This document shows positions 1-6,853 of a DNA stretch of 34,509 nucleotides, piece after piece (the stretch's first letter is position 1; each line of letters opens with the position of its first letter). Location of the stretch: assembly GCA_015521205.1 (NCBI GenBank), contig WAOQ01000036.1:1-34509 (forward strand), read 5' to 3'. A program made the translations under genes and the position numbers. Origin of the DNA: Desulfurococcales archaeon (GTDB lineage: Archaea; Thermoproteota; Thermoprotei_A; Sulfolobales; Acidilobaceae). Under the pieces are notes generated by a model. It had not been told where the DNA came from and ran no database searches. It was given only the letters and a program-made list of their open reading frames with translations.

Positions 1-227
1 GGTATAACCCTTAATATAGGCGTATCAACGTCTTCTAGTGTTCTCTTTAAAGCCTCTACGGCCGCGTCGGGATCTTTCACCCTTAGGAACATAATGTTGG
101 GCTGCACATCAACTATCACAGGCTTCTCCAGAATATTGAGGAGTTGCCTTCTAGCCACTATATAGTTCCTATACGTTGGTAAATGGGTAACTATCAGGTT
201 AAACGGTTCAGCCACAGCAATACACAC
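1..227 (-). CDS. THUMP-domain RNA-binding protein, N-terminal part (runs off window)
   Basis: This reading frame is open on the minus strand from an in-frame stop near 260 down to the window edge, so only about 75 residues are visible. It reads FNLIVTHLPTYRNYIVARR near the start and ends in ILRVIP. The FNLIVT start, a middle region of the type VIVDVQPNIMFLRV, and the terminal RVIP are typical of THUMP domains, which bind RNA in tRNA- and rRNA-modifying proteins. Free-standing archaeal THUMP proteins of this kind (COG1818) are known. I chose GTG at 227-225; GTG at 215-213 is an alternative. It is transcribed divergently from the reductase gene at 342. The family call rests on motif resemblance in a partial protein and is moderate. 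Confidence 0.5.
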   Translation of the reverse strand, partial: MCIAVAEPFNLIVTHLPTYRNYIVARRQLLNILEKPVIVDVQPNIMFLRVKDPDAAVEALKRTLEDVDTPILRVI

Positions 228-284
228 CTCTACAAACCCGCCACTGCCATCCAGGGCCGCCTATCCCTGGTATACGGGAGACTC

Positions 285-300
285 CGGCTTTTATATTATG
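285..300. promoter_or_regulatory. Shared divergent TATA element
   Basis: The plus strand reads CTTTTATATTATG here, a good archaeal TATA box for the gene starting at 342, with a start site expected near 320. The minus strand reads ATATAAAAG over the same bases, a good box for the THUMP gene, with a start site expected near 265. One AT-rich element probably serves both directions. Confidence 0.5.
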
Positions 301-341
301 AGCCCCAATACAGGAGAATCCACCGAGGGAGGGTGACATAC

Positions 342-1016
342 ATGATACCGAGAGTCACCATATTCTCCACCATGACTGTCGACGGACGGATAGCAAGTAA
401 AACAGGATACTCCAAGCTAAGCTGCCCACACGACCTGGAGAGACTCCACAAGCTACGCGCAACCCATGACGCAGTAATGGTAGGGGCAAACACTGTGGTC
501 ATAGACGACCCAAGGCTAACCGTGAGACTGGTCCCGGGCAAAAACCCCACGCGAATCGTGATAGATTCAGCCCTAAGGACAAGCCCTTCATCCAATGTTT
601 ATAGGACGCCTCCACCAACTATACTGGTTACCTTACGAGAAAACCTTGACAGAGCAGCTACAGAATATCCTAAGGGAGTTAATGTCATCGGCGTCCCCGC
701 AGGCCCAGGAGGCGTCGATCTTAGAGCCGCATTAGAACAATTATGGAGACAGGGGATACGTTCCATTCTCGTAGAAGGCGGTGGACGGTTAAACTGGAGC
801 CTAATATCACAAGGACTTGTTGACACCGTAAAGGTGACGGTTTCTCCGACAATATTCGGCGCTGGGACAAGCTTCTTCCACGGAGAAGGCTTTGACGGAG
901 AATCCCAGCGTGTGAAACTCAGATTAGAGGAGGTGGTGCTCTGCCGTTGTGGACAGGAGGTCCACCTGTCCTACAAGGTAGTAGAGCCTAGGATTCTACC
1001 CATACAAGCCGAATAA
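342..1016 (+). CDS. 2,5-diamino-6-ribosylamino-4(3H)-pyrimidinone 5'-phosphate reductase (RibD C-terminal family)
   Basis: The predicted enzyme reduces the ribosyl side chain of the diaminopyrimidine intermediate to the ribityl form with NAD(P)H, an early riboflavin/F420 pathway step in the cytoplasm. The 224 residues match a single RibD_C/dihydrofolate-reductase-like domain. Visible features are IFSTMTVDGRIA at the N-terminus, GANTVVIDDPRLTVR near residue 50, PTRIVIDS, the nucleotide-binding RSILVEGGGRLN near residue 150, and the VSPTIFGAGTSF segment. There is no deaminase domain, as expected for the archaeal stand-alone enzyme. The frame extends upstream to 183, but ATG 342 has a GAGGGAGGGTGA ribosome site just ahead and begins at the family's usual N-terminus. 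No other riboflavin gene is in the window. Confidence 0.85.
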   Translation: MIPRVTIFSTMTVDGRIASKTGYSKLSCPHDLERLHKLRATHDAVMVGANTVVIDDPRLTVRLVPGKNPTRIVIDSALRTSPSSNVYRTPPPTILVTLRENLDRAATEYPKGVNVIGVPAGPGGVDLRAALEQLWRQGIRSILVEGGGRLNWSLISQGLVDTVKVTVSPTIFGAGTSFFHGEGFDGESQRVKLRLEEVVLCRCGQEVHLSYKVVEPRILPIQAE

Positions 1017-1049
1017 AGGTTACACACCCTTTTATACAAACAATTTATC

Positions 1050-1057
1050 CTATAAAT
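1050..1057 (+). promoter_or_regulatory. TATA box for thiolase operon
   Basis: CCTATAAATA is a strong archaeal TATA match. It predicts a start site near 1080 and therefore an unusually long leader of about 130 nt before the thiolase start codon. Confidence 0.45.
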
Positions 1058-1073
1058 ACACATGCAAATAAAC

Positions 1074-1212
1074 GGTTCGGGTAAATCCGACCCCTAGATA
1101 CCCGGAAACCCCTCGGCCTCAATACGAGTTATGGACGGAGAAAATCTGGGAATGTTATCGGAAACCCATCCAATGTAGATGGGGTCGAGGGGTGTCGTGG
1201 GGTGCATAAAGT
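1074..1212 (+). promoter_or_regulatory. Structured 5' leader of thiolase operon
   Basis: The leader holds nested inverted repeats. ACCCCTCG (1108-1115) is fully complementary to CGAGGGGT (1186-1193), and within that CCCATC (1165-1170) pairs with GATGGG (1178-1183) across a 7-nt loop. A GGTTCGG/CCGACC pair with one bulge lies at the 5' end. The ribosome site GGGGTG (1199-1204) follows the outer stem. A regulatory role is inference. Confidence 0.3.
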
Positions 1213-2406
1213 ATGGGAAGAAACGTAGCTATAGTGGGAACCGGGCACTCAAAGTTCGGCAACCGATACGACGTTAACATCCCCGAGCTAGCATGGGAGG
1301 CCATCAAACAAGCCCTAGACGAGGCGGGCGTCGACCAAAAAGACATAGACTTCGCGTCGTTCTCCAACGTGGGAGGATGGAGCAGTGAGCCCCTACCAGC
1401 ACTTGTAGTACTGGAATATGCGGGGCTAACACCCAAGGCTACCTATAGAGTAGAAGCAGCATGTGCCTCCGGCAGCGCGGCGATCAAAGCTGCCCATGAC
1501 GCCGTAGCCAGCGGGCAAGCCGACATAGCCATTGCCATAGGAGTTGAGAAGATGAATGAGAGTCCGACGCCGACGGTAATAGAGTTCATAGGCAGGGCTG
1601 GCAACTATTTCTGGGAGTTCCAAAACTTCGGTCTCACTTTCCCCGGATATTACGCGTTATACGCGACAGCCTACATGGACAAGTACGGTGCAACCGAAGA
1701 AGATCTATGCCGTGTAGCCGTGAAGAACCACTACTATGCAAGCCTCAACCCCAAGGCACAATTCACCAAGCCGATAACGATGGAGATGTGTATGAACAGC
1801 CGGTACATAGCATGGCCACTAAAACTCTTCGACTGCAGCCCTATAACCGATGGTGCAGCCGCCGTCATACTAGCCAGCGAGGAGGTAGCCAAGAAACTCA
1901 CCGACAGCCCCGTATGGATCGAAAGCATAGGAGTAGCCTCGGGAACCAGCAACCTATCCAAGAGACAAGGCTTCCTAAGCCTAGAGGCCGCGGTAGAAGC
2001 TGCTAACATGGCCTACAAGAAGGCAGGCCTAAACAGAGAAGAAATCGTGAAACACATCGACGTAGCAGAAGTACATGACTGCTTCACCATAGCAGAGATA
2101 CTTGCATACGAGGATCTCGGCTTCGCCAAGCGCGGCGAAGGATACAAGCTACTCAGGGAGGAACAAACCCACAAAGACGGTCTAATACCGGTCAACCTCA
2201 GCGGAGGACTAAAAGCCAAGGGACACCCGCTAGGAGCTACCGGCATCAGCATGGCAGTAGACCTTACCAGGCAACTCCAAGGCAGAGTAGAGAAGGGACG
2301 CCAGGCAACCATCGTCAACGGGCGCGCACTAGCACACAACATAGGTGGAACAGGGCACTACGCCTACGTTACACTATACAATTTGTCTAAACCCCGCACA
2401 AGGTAG
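1213..2406 (+). CDS. Thiolase family protein (SCP-x/acetyl-CoA C-acyltransferase type)
   Basis: The 397-residue protein has the thiolase fold of the archaeal SCP-x-like group, which condenses or cleaves acyl-CoA thioesters (for example two acetyl-CoA to acetoacetyl-CoA). The nucleophilic cysteine is C84 in EAACASGSAA. The second active-site segment is VHDCF (H288), and GHPLGATG supplies H338. NIGGTGH near residue 378 replaces the second cysteine motif of classical thiolases, as is usual in this subgroup. The gene is followed 13 nt later by a DUF35 protein, its usual complex partner in archaea. In many archaea HMG-CoA synthase is clustered too, but it is not seen here. With acyl-CoA dehydrogenase downstream, a role in fatty-acid oxidation or in mevalonate synthesis is equally possible. 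ATG 1213 follows a GGGGTG ribosome site. Confidence 0.85.
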   Translation: MGRNVAIVGTGHSKFGNRYDVNIPELAWEAIKQALDEAGVDQKDIDFASFSNVGGWSSEPLPALVVLEYAGLTPKATYRVEAACASGSAAIKAAHDAVASGQADIAIAIGVEKMNESPTPTVIEFIGRAGNYFWEFQNFGLTFPGYYALYATAYMDKYGATEEDLCRVAVKNHYYASLNPKAQFTKPITMEMCMNSRYIAWPLKLFDCSPITDGAAAVILASEEVAKKLTDSPVWIESIGVASGTSNLSKRQGFLSLEAAVEAANMAYKKAGLNREEIVKHIDVAEVHDCFTIAEILAYEDLGFAKRGEGYKLLREEQTHKDGLIPVNLSGGLKAKGHPLGATGISMAVDLTRQLQGRVEKGRQATIVNGRALAHNIGGTGHYAYVTLYNLSKPRTR

Positions 2407-2419
2407 GAGGTGAGACGAG

Positions 2420-2974
2420 ATGTCAAACCAAAGGGAACAGGCGGACATGTTCCTCCGCCAGATGGAAGGCTTTGCCAACGAGATGAAGAAAGCCGTCGGG
2501 ACTCCGATAATACCGGAGCCAAAGAGTGGATCCCAGCTATGGTACGACCAGCGTGAAATCAAGCTCAAATTCCTGATCAGCGTCGAGAAGATCAAAAAGT
2601 TCTTCCACGAAGGACTAGCAGAAGGCAAACTCCTAGCCACACGATGCAAGAAGTGCGGTCGGAAATACTTCCCACCACAAGTAGACTGTCCCTACTGTAA
2701 AACAAGCGAGATGGAATGGGTCGAACTACCACGCCGTGGGCACTTAATGACCTACACTATAATCTATGTCAAACCCTACAGCTTCGGCCACTACCCCGAC
2801 TACACCGTCGGTATAGCAAAACTCGAGGATGGCACACAGGTCACCGCTTGGGTCCGAGAGACCGACCCTAAGAAGCTCAAGGTAGGCATGCCAGTACGCG
2901 TTGAAATAGTGAAACGCGAGCCGGAAGGCTACTTTACCTACGAGCTAGTCCCCGAGACCGAGGAATCACAGTGA
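2420..2974 (+). CDS. DUF35 zinc-ribbon/OB-fold acyl-CoA-binding protein
   Basis: This 184-residue protein has an N-terminal helical region, a zinc ribbon with cysteines C76, C79, C90 and C93 (RCKKCG ... DCPYC), and a C-terminal OB-fold (roughly residues 98-180). Proteins of this family bridge thiolase and HMG-CoA synthase in archaea, binding CoA and helping transfer of acetoacetyl-CoA. The start ATG follows GGAGGTGAG in the 13-nt gap after the thiolase stop, so the two genes are co-translated from one operon. With no HMG-CoA synthase nearby, it may act here only as a thiolase partner. The family assignment is firm; the exact pathway is inferred. Confidence 0.85.
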   Translation: MSNQREQADMFLRQMEGFANEMKKAVGTPIIPEPKSGSQLWYDQREIKLKFLISVEKIKKFFHEGLAEGKLLATRCKKCGRKYFPPQVDCPYCKTSEMEWVELPRRGHLMTYTIIYVKPYSFGHYPDYTVGIAKLEDGTQVTAWVRETDPKKLKVGMPVRVEIVKREPEGYFTYELVPETEESQ

Positions 2975-2980
2975 TAAAAC

Positions 2981-3014
2981 AGTTTTACAAAACTCGAATC
3001 CAACATGCTTTTTT
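2981..3014 (+). terminator. Probable terminator of thiolase-DUF35 operon
   Basis: A short inverted repeat AGTTTT-AC-AAAACT (2981-2994) is followed by a run of six T (3009-3014) after the DUF35 stop. Archaeal termination mainly needs the T run. Confidence 0.45.
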
Positions 3015-3026
3015 CCCCACTTAAAC

Positions 3027-3036
3027 CAATAAAAGG
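3027..3036 (+). promoter_or_regulatory. TATA box for acyl-CoA dehydrogenase gene
   Basis: CAATAAAAGG just after the T-run terminator is a plausible TATA box, giving a leader of about 50 nt before the ATG at 3111. Confidence 0.4.
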
Positions 3037-3049
3037 TAGACACGAACCC

Positions 3050-3100
3050 ACCCCCGGAAGAAAAGCCTATCCAGGCCACACGCCTCGGGGGTTGGAGGTG
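3050..3100 (+). promoter_or_regulatory. Leader hairpin abutting the ribosome site
   Basis: ACCCCCG (3050-3056) is perfectly complementary to CGGGGGT (3086-3092), and a smaller GCCT/AGGC stem lies inside. The ribosome site GGAGGTG (3094-3100) starts directly after the 3' arm, and two of its bases could extend the stem across one mismatch. The hairpin could modulate ribosome access; this is inference. Confidence 0.3.
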
Positions 3101-3110
3101 TAGATACCCC

Positions 3111-4307
3111 ATGGTGTTTCCATTCCAGAGCATAGAGGATTTCAAGGTCGAGATTACAGAAGAGCACGAGCTATTCCGAAAGATGGTCAGAGAGTTTGTC
3201 GAGGAGAAAGTGATTCCCCGATGGCAGGAAGTAGAGCGGGAGAACAAGTTCCCCGACGAGATACTCGAAGGTATGAAGGAGATGGGGCTCTTCGGCGTAG
3301 GAGTACCCGAAGAATACGGTGGACAGGGAGGAGGACAAGTCCTCACCGCGATCCTCATGGAGGAACTAGCCAGAGGAATCCCAAGCCTAGCCGTTAACCT
3401 AGGCGTCAACCACCTCTACATGATACCCATACTCCTCTTCGGCAACGAAGAACAAAAGAAGAAGTACGTAACGCCCGTAGCGATGGGGGAGAAAAGGGGA
3501 GCCCATGCCAACACAGAGCCCGGCGCTGGTAGCGACGTAGCCGGCATACAGACCAAGGCGAAGAAGGTCAACGACCACTACGTGATAAGTGGAAGAAAGA
3601 TATTCATTAGCGGAGCCGAGGAAGCCGACTACCTCATAGTCTCCGCCAGGACAAGCCCGCCCGGCGAGAAGCGTTGGCAGGGAATAAGTGTCTTCATCGT
3701 GGAGAAGGACTGGCCCGGAGTAGAGATAGGCCAGAAGTTCAACGTCATAGGCATGAGGGGCGAACAGCCCAACGAGGTCATACTAGACGAAGTCAAGGTT
3801 CCAGCTGAGAACCTAGTCGGGCAAGAAGGCATGGGCTTCAAAGTAATCGTCACCACCTACGACCACACTAGGATCGGCATAGCCGCACAGGCAGTCGGCA
3901 TAGGGCAAGCAGCCTTCGAGAAAGCCCTCAACTACGCACTCCAAAGATACACCTTCGGACAACCACTAATCTCCTATCAAGCCATCCAGTTCAAGCTAGC
4001 CGACATGTACATGAAACTAGAAGCATCCAGACTCCTAACACTCTGGGCGGCAAGCCTAGCAGACCAGGGTAGAAGCGAGTTCATCATCGCCAGCAGCCTA
4101 GCCAAAGCCTTCTCGACCGAGGCGGCAGAGTGGATAGCAAGGCAAGCAGTCCAAATACACGGAGGCTACGGCGCAGACTGGGAGATGGGTGTAGAACGCT
4201 ACCTAAGAGACGCGGTCATAACAACGATATACGAAGGGACAAACGAGATCCAAAGGCTAACCATCATCAGGAGCCTCCTCAGACAAGCCTTCGGGCTCCG
4301 CGTCTAA
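3111..4307 (+). CDS. Acyl-CoA dehydrogenase
   Basis: This FAD enzyme introduces a 2,3-double bond into an acyl-CoA, the first step of beta-oxidation or of branched-chain acyl-CoA breakdown. The 398 residues have the normal three-part build: N-terminal helical domain (about 10-125), middle beta domain with [12 protein letters not shown], and C-terminal helical domain ending IYEGTNEIQ. The catalytic base of the medium-chain type is E375 in YEGTNE. QIHGGYG near residue 350 is the FAD-contacting motif. It has its own promoter and a GGAGGTG ribosome site. Its 3' end overlaps the converging gene 4257-4994 by 51 bases. Chain-length preference cannot be read from the sequence. The electron acceptor (ETF) is not in the window. 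Confidence 0.9.
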   Translation: MVFPFQSIEDFKVEITEEHELFRKMVREFVEEKVIPRWQEVERENKFPDEILEGMKEMGLFGVGVPEEYGGQGGGQVLTAILMEELARGIPSLAVNLGVNHLYMIPILLFGNEEQKKKYVTPVAMGEKRGAHANTEPGAGSDVAGIQTKAKKVNDHYVISGRKIFISGAEEADYLIVSARTSPPGEKRWQGISVFIVEKDWPGVEIGQKFNVIGMRGEQPNEVILDEVKVPAENLVGQEGMGFKVIVTTYDHTRIGIAAQAVGIGQAAFEKALNYALQRYTFGQPLISYQAIQFKLADMYMKLEASRLLTLWAASLADQGRSEFIIASSLAKAFSTEAAEWIARQAVQIHGGYGADWEMGVERYLRDAVITTIYEGTNEIQRLTIIRSLLRQAFGLRV

Positions 4308-4994
4308 ACCCCAAACACCCGTCCGTGCATACCTATAAAGTATCTGGAAAGCCCTCTCCCCCTCAATCTTTCTCACCCATTCCAACACGCCACTCCTCAA
4401 ACCATAAACTTCCCAACCGCCAACAACGCCCGCCAAGACACCCCTACACGCATCCCAGCTACGCAACACGCTACACTGGTTCAACACTGCAGACCAGACG
4501 ACACCCCGGAAATCACATACACCCATACGCCCATCACGAAAACCACTACCAACGCCGACCTTGACACTCCGATCAACAAGATCAGTCAAAGGCAGAAAAC
4601 CACCCCTAAGACCGGAGTCAACCGGCAAATACACAACCCTCAAATCATTCTCGACGAGCAAACCAAACTCCCAGCTAGCAATAACGTCCAACCCAACCAA
4701 AACTGCTCCCCGTAAACCCCTGGATACCAGATACTCTACGGGGAATACACCATGCTTTTTCCGGAAGCGATAAGGGTTGAATGACTCATAGAAGACTACG
4801 ACGGGTAATCCATCGCTTCCACTTGCCTTCTCGACCAGGTTATCCATGCTATGCTCGTCTCTAACATCAAGAATAGTGCCTACCACCTTATCCTCTAATA
4901 CACATCTATTAGAACCGCAACAAACACTATCCACATAACTCACTCCACAGCCAACCAGGGAAAAGGCGTCCAGAGGAGTCAACTCATATGGCAT
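4257..4994 (-). CDS. Hypothetical protein, unrecognised
   Basis: I do not recognise this 245-residue protein. It has no signal peptide, no clear membrane segment and no nucleotide-binding motif. Hydrophobic stretches alternate with polar ones as in an alpha/beta protein (LPVVVFYESF, GAVLVGLDVIAS, LRVVYLPVDSG). Several cysteines lie near the N-terminus (VGCGVSYVDSVCCG and RCVLED), and others near residue 160 onward. A TATA-like box at 5033-5041 sits at a sensible distance from ATG 4994. The last 17 codons overlap the end of the acyl-CoA dehydrogenase on the other strand. The overlap could mean the C-terminus is not conserved. That this is a real gene is likely because the protein is well mixed in composition and the promoter fits. 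Confidence 0.6.
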   Translation of the reverse strand: MPYELTPLDAFSLVGCGVSYVDSVCCGSNRCVLEDKVVGTILDVRDEHSMDNLVEKASGSDGLPVVVFYESFNPYRFRKKHGVFPVEYLVSRGLRGAVLVGLDVIASWEFGLLVENDLRVVYLPVDSGLRGGFLPLTDLVDRSVKVGVGSGFRDGRMGVCDFRGVVWSAVLNQCSVLRSWDACRGVLAGVVGGWEVYGLRSGVLEWVRKIEGERAFQILYRYARTGVWGLDAEPEGLSEEAPDDG

Positions 4995-5032
4995 ACTCTA
5001 ACACCTAGGATAAACAGTGGGATCTAGACAGG

Positions 5033-5041
5033 CATTTATCT
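5033..5041 (-). promoter_or_regulatory. TATA box for hypothetical gene
   Basis: On the minus strand the bases read AGATAAATG, predicting a start site near 5010, about 15 nt before the ATG at 4994. Confidence 0.35.
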
Positions 5042-5053
5042 AGTTGACACAAC

Positions 5054-5500
5054 TCAGCTCTTCGACAAGCAATCACTCCAATAAACAAACCCATTAGCAG
5101 TATACACCTTGTAATGAACCATACTACCAGCTGGTATGACCGGAGACGTGGTTACACGCAACCACACATCGCTACCGACCCTAACATGTATCCCGTCAGA
5201 GGCAACGTAGGCATCACCATCTACAATAGAGTAAACATCAATACCAGTAACATTCGTTCCTGTAACCTCTACCTTCGTTATAGTAGCCTCAGGCCTCAAA
5301 TGGGTAAAAATATGCAAATACAAGGCACCCTCAGTAGAGTTATAGTAAGTGTCATAATAGAAATAAATACCTTCACTCTTCTCGGTACTTGTCACATTCC
5401 AAAAACCGAGCAACCAGCCTGCAACAGCGATCGAAATAGCAATAGCAACAGCAACAATAATGACCGTGGCTATCACGGGTGATATACCAGAACGTGACAT
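5054..5500 (-). CDS. Type IV pilin-like protein 1
   Basis: This 148-residue secreted protein begins MSRSGISPVIATV, a class III signal peptide. The prepilin peptidase should cut after the glycine of RSG, leaving ISPVIA and a hydrophobic helix of about 20 residues (VIIVAVAIAISIAVAGW) that forms the pilus core. The rest is a beta-rich, NxS/T-containing head domain with several glycosylation sequons. It is the first in order from the left of three tandem pilins and the most divergent in its head domain. The start is ATG 5500 rather than the TTG immediately before it. A TATA box at 5563-5572 gives it its own promoter. Its head ends in a lone cysteine (WSDCLSKS). Confidence 0.85.
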   Translation of the reverse strand: MSRSGISPVIATVIIVAVAIAISIAVAGWLLGFWNVTSTEKSEGIYFYYDTYYNSTEGALYLHIFTHLRPEATITKVEVTGTNVTGIDVYSIVDGDAYVASDGIHVRVGSDVWLRVTTSPVIPAGSMVHYKVYTANGFVYWSDCLSKS

Positions 5501-5548
5501 CAAATTCCCACACCCTTAACCAGTCATTCTACTTACCCGTTTCTCCTA

Positions 5549-5560
5549 TTTTCTAGAAAA
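5549..5560. promoter_or_regulatory. Perfect palindrome at pilin 1 start site
   Basis: TTTTCTAGAAAA is a 12-bp perfect palindrome lying between the pilin 1 TATA box and its expected start site. Its position suits a repressor operator; no equivalent was seen at the other two pilin promoters. Confidence 0.3.
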
Positions 5561-5562
5561 CA

Positions 5563-5572
5563 CCTATATAGA
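5563..5572 (-). promoter_or_regulatory. TATA box for pilin 1
   Basis: On the minus strand TCTATATAGG is a good TATA element, predicting a start site near 5542 and a leader of about 40 nt. Confidence 0.45.
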
Positions 5573-5659
5573 GATAACACCGCCCTAGAGGAAAGAATAT
5601 AATTGAATCTACCTTCAACATTCTAACAACCGGTTTAACTTAATAGCGAAACTGCAATG

Positions 5660-6109
5660 TTAGCTCTGGGCTACAACATATCCCTGATACACACCACCAG
5701 AATCAGTATACACCTTCACAACATACTGAGCACCAGGAGTAACTGCATTCGCGAAATTGGACGCCGCAAAGGTGACTTGAATAGATTCCGTCTGTCCTTG
5801 TGGTACTGTGAACGGCAACGTTTCGTTAGTGGTGACGCCTGTTTGCCCCGTAGCTCCCACTCCCACTAGTTCAATTTTTGTTATTACTGCGTCTTTACTA
5901 CCAGTGTTCTTCACATTAACAGTAAGAATCCATCCAGTAGTACTGTTCTCCAGATTCGTTGTTGGGAGTACTTGTAGTTGCTCGGTACCACCAAAAGTAC
6001 CCCAGAGACCCATAAGCCAGCCTGCAACAGCGATCGAAATAGCAATAGCAACAGCAACAATAATGACAAGAGCTATAACAGGTTCAATACCAGCATTTAC
6101 CCTCTTCAT
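5660..6109 (-). CDS. Type IV pilin-like protein 2
   Basis: This 149-residue pilin begins MKRVNAGIEPVIALV. Cleavage after AG would leave IEPVIA, with glutamate near the mature N-terminus as in the archaeal consensus. The hydrophobic helix that follows is identical to that of the other two. The head domain is closely related to pilin 3: both carry GTEQLQVLPTT, NTGSKDAVITKIELVGVG and the C-terminal YVVKVYTDSGGVYQGYVVAQS-type segment. Start ATG 6109 is set by the GGAGGG ribosome site 7 nt upstream; the in-frame GTG further out overlaps that site. Long blocks of DNA are identical with pilin 3, pointing to recent duplication or gene conversion. Confidence 0.88.
   Translation of the reverse strand: MKRVNAGIEPVIALVIIVAVAIAISIAVAGWLMGLWGTFGGTEQLQVLPTTNLENSTTGWILTVNVKNTGSKDAVITKIELVGVGATGQTGVTTNETLPFTVPQGQTESIQVTFAASNFANAVTPGAQYVVKVYTDSGGVYQGYVVAQS
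5662..5730. repeat. 69-bp block identical to 6264-6332
   Basis: The 3' end of the pilin 2 gene is identical, base for base, to the 3' end of pilin 3 over 69 bp, including all synonymous positions. Confidence 0.85.
5994..6067. repeat. 74-bp block identical to 6590-6663
   Basis: The block encoding the conserved pilin core helix in pilin 2 is identical to that in pilin 3 over 74 bp. A 60-bp part (5414-5473 versus 6613-6672) is likewise identical between pilin 1 and pilin 3. Confidence 0.85.
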
Positions 6110-6164
6110 CGAATAACCCTCCACTCAAAAGAAGGAATACTAATAATATAATTCTGGAGCCAAA

Positions 6165-6175
6165 GTTAATATAAG
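6165..6175 (-). promoter_or_regulatory. TATA box for pilin 2
   Basis: On the minus strand CTTATATTAAC predicts a start site near 6144, leaving room for the GGAGGG ribosome site ahead of ATG 6109. Confidence 0.4.
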
Positions 6176-6232
6176 ATGCCTTATATCGTCCACAAAAAAG
6201 AATCAAAAAGAGATACTAGTAACAGAAAACGA

Positions 6233-6246
6233 GGAAAAAGAAAAAG
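6233..6246 (-). terminator. T-run terminator of pilin 3
   Basis: Just after the pilin 3 stop the minus strand reads CTTTTTCTTTTTCC, a typical archaeal T-rich terminator that would insulate pilin 3 from pilin 2. Confidence 0.5.
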
Positions 6247-6261
6247 ATTTTACGGTAGGCG

Positions 6262-6696
6262 TCAGCTCTGGGCTACAACATATCCCTGATACACACCACC
6301 AGAATCAGTATACACCTTCACAACATACTGAGTACCAGGGGTAACTGTACCACTTGATACCTTTAGCTGGATGCTTTGTGTTTGCCCTTGTGGCACTGTA
6401 ACACTGCTAAAACTTGTACCATTCGCGAATGTTAATCCGCTAGTAGTATCTCCTACACCCACTAGTTCTATTTTGGTTATTACTGCGTCTTTACTACCAG
6501 TATTCTTAATATCAACCGTAAATAACCAGTCGGTACCGCTCTTCTCAAGTTTTGTAGTTGGGAGTACTTGTAGTTGCTCTGTACCACCCAAAGTACCCCA
6601 GAGACCCATAAGCCAGCCTGCAACAGCGATCGAAATAGCAATAGCAACAGCAACAATAATGACCGTGGCTATTACGGGTGAGATTCCTTTCTTCAT
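6262..6696 (-). CDS. Type IV pilin-like protein 3
   Basis: The 144-residue protein begins MKKGISPVIATV, the textbook archaeal class III signal peptide (K-K-G cut site followed by ISPVIA) and a hydrophobic helix. The head domain has the same architecture as pilin 2. The start is ATG 6696 because GGAGGTG lies 8 nt upstream; the in-frame upstream codon lies before this ribosome site. A strong TATA box at 6770-6778 gives a leader of about 50 nt, and a T run ends the transcript, so it is probably a monocistronic, highly expressed gene. It is a paralogue and a likely conversion partner of pilin 2. Confidence 0.88.
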   Translation of the reverse strand: MKKGISPVIATVIIVAVAIAISIAVAGWLMGLWGTLGGTEQLQVLPTTKLEKSGTDWLFTVDIKNTGSKDAVITKIELVGVGDTTSGLTFANGTSFSSVTVPQGQTQSIQLKVSSGTVTPGTQYVVKVYTDSGGVYQGYVVAQS

Positions 6697-6769
6697 TTTG
6701 TCTGCACCTCCCACCATTGTATTGGCGGGGTTTGAGAGTTGTGTTCGGTGTTTAGTGTTATTGTGGATG

Positions 6770-6778
6770 GTTTATAAG
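6770..6778 (-). promoter_or_regulatory. TATA box for pilin 3
   Basis: On the minus strand CCTTATAAACC is a strong TATA element about 75 nt upstream of the ATG at 6696. Confidence 0.5.
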
Positions 6779-6853
6779 GATATATGTTACCGTGTTTTCA
6801 GAGTATTGTATGTTCGTAGTAACGTGTTGTTGCAGTGTATGTATTGGGAGAGT

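Noticed and set aside
183-341. Upstream extension of the riboflavin-pathway reductase
   Set aside because: The extra 53 residues are basic and low quality, precede the promoter and overlap the THUMP gene; ATG 342 has a clear ribosome site.
4130-4773. Plus-strand frames opposite the hypothetical gene
   Set aside because: They are rich in P, H, T and R with no recognisable pattern, as expected of shadows of the minus-strand gene and the dehydrogenase.
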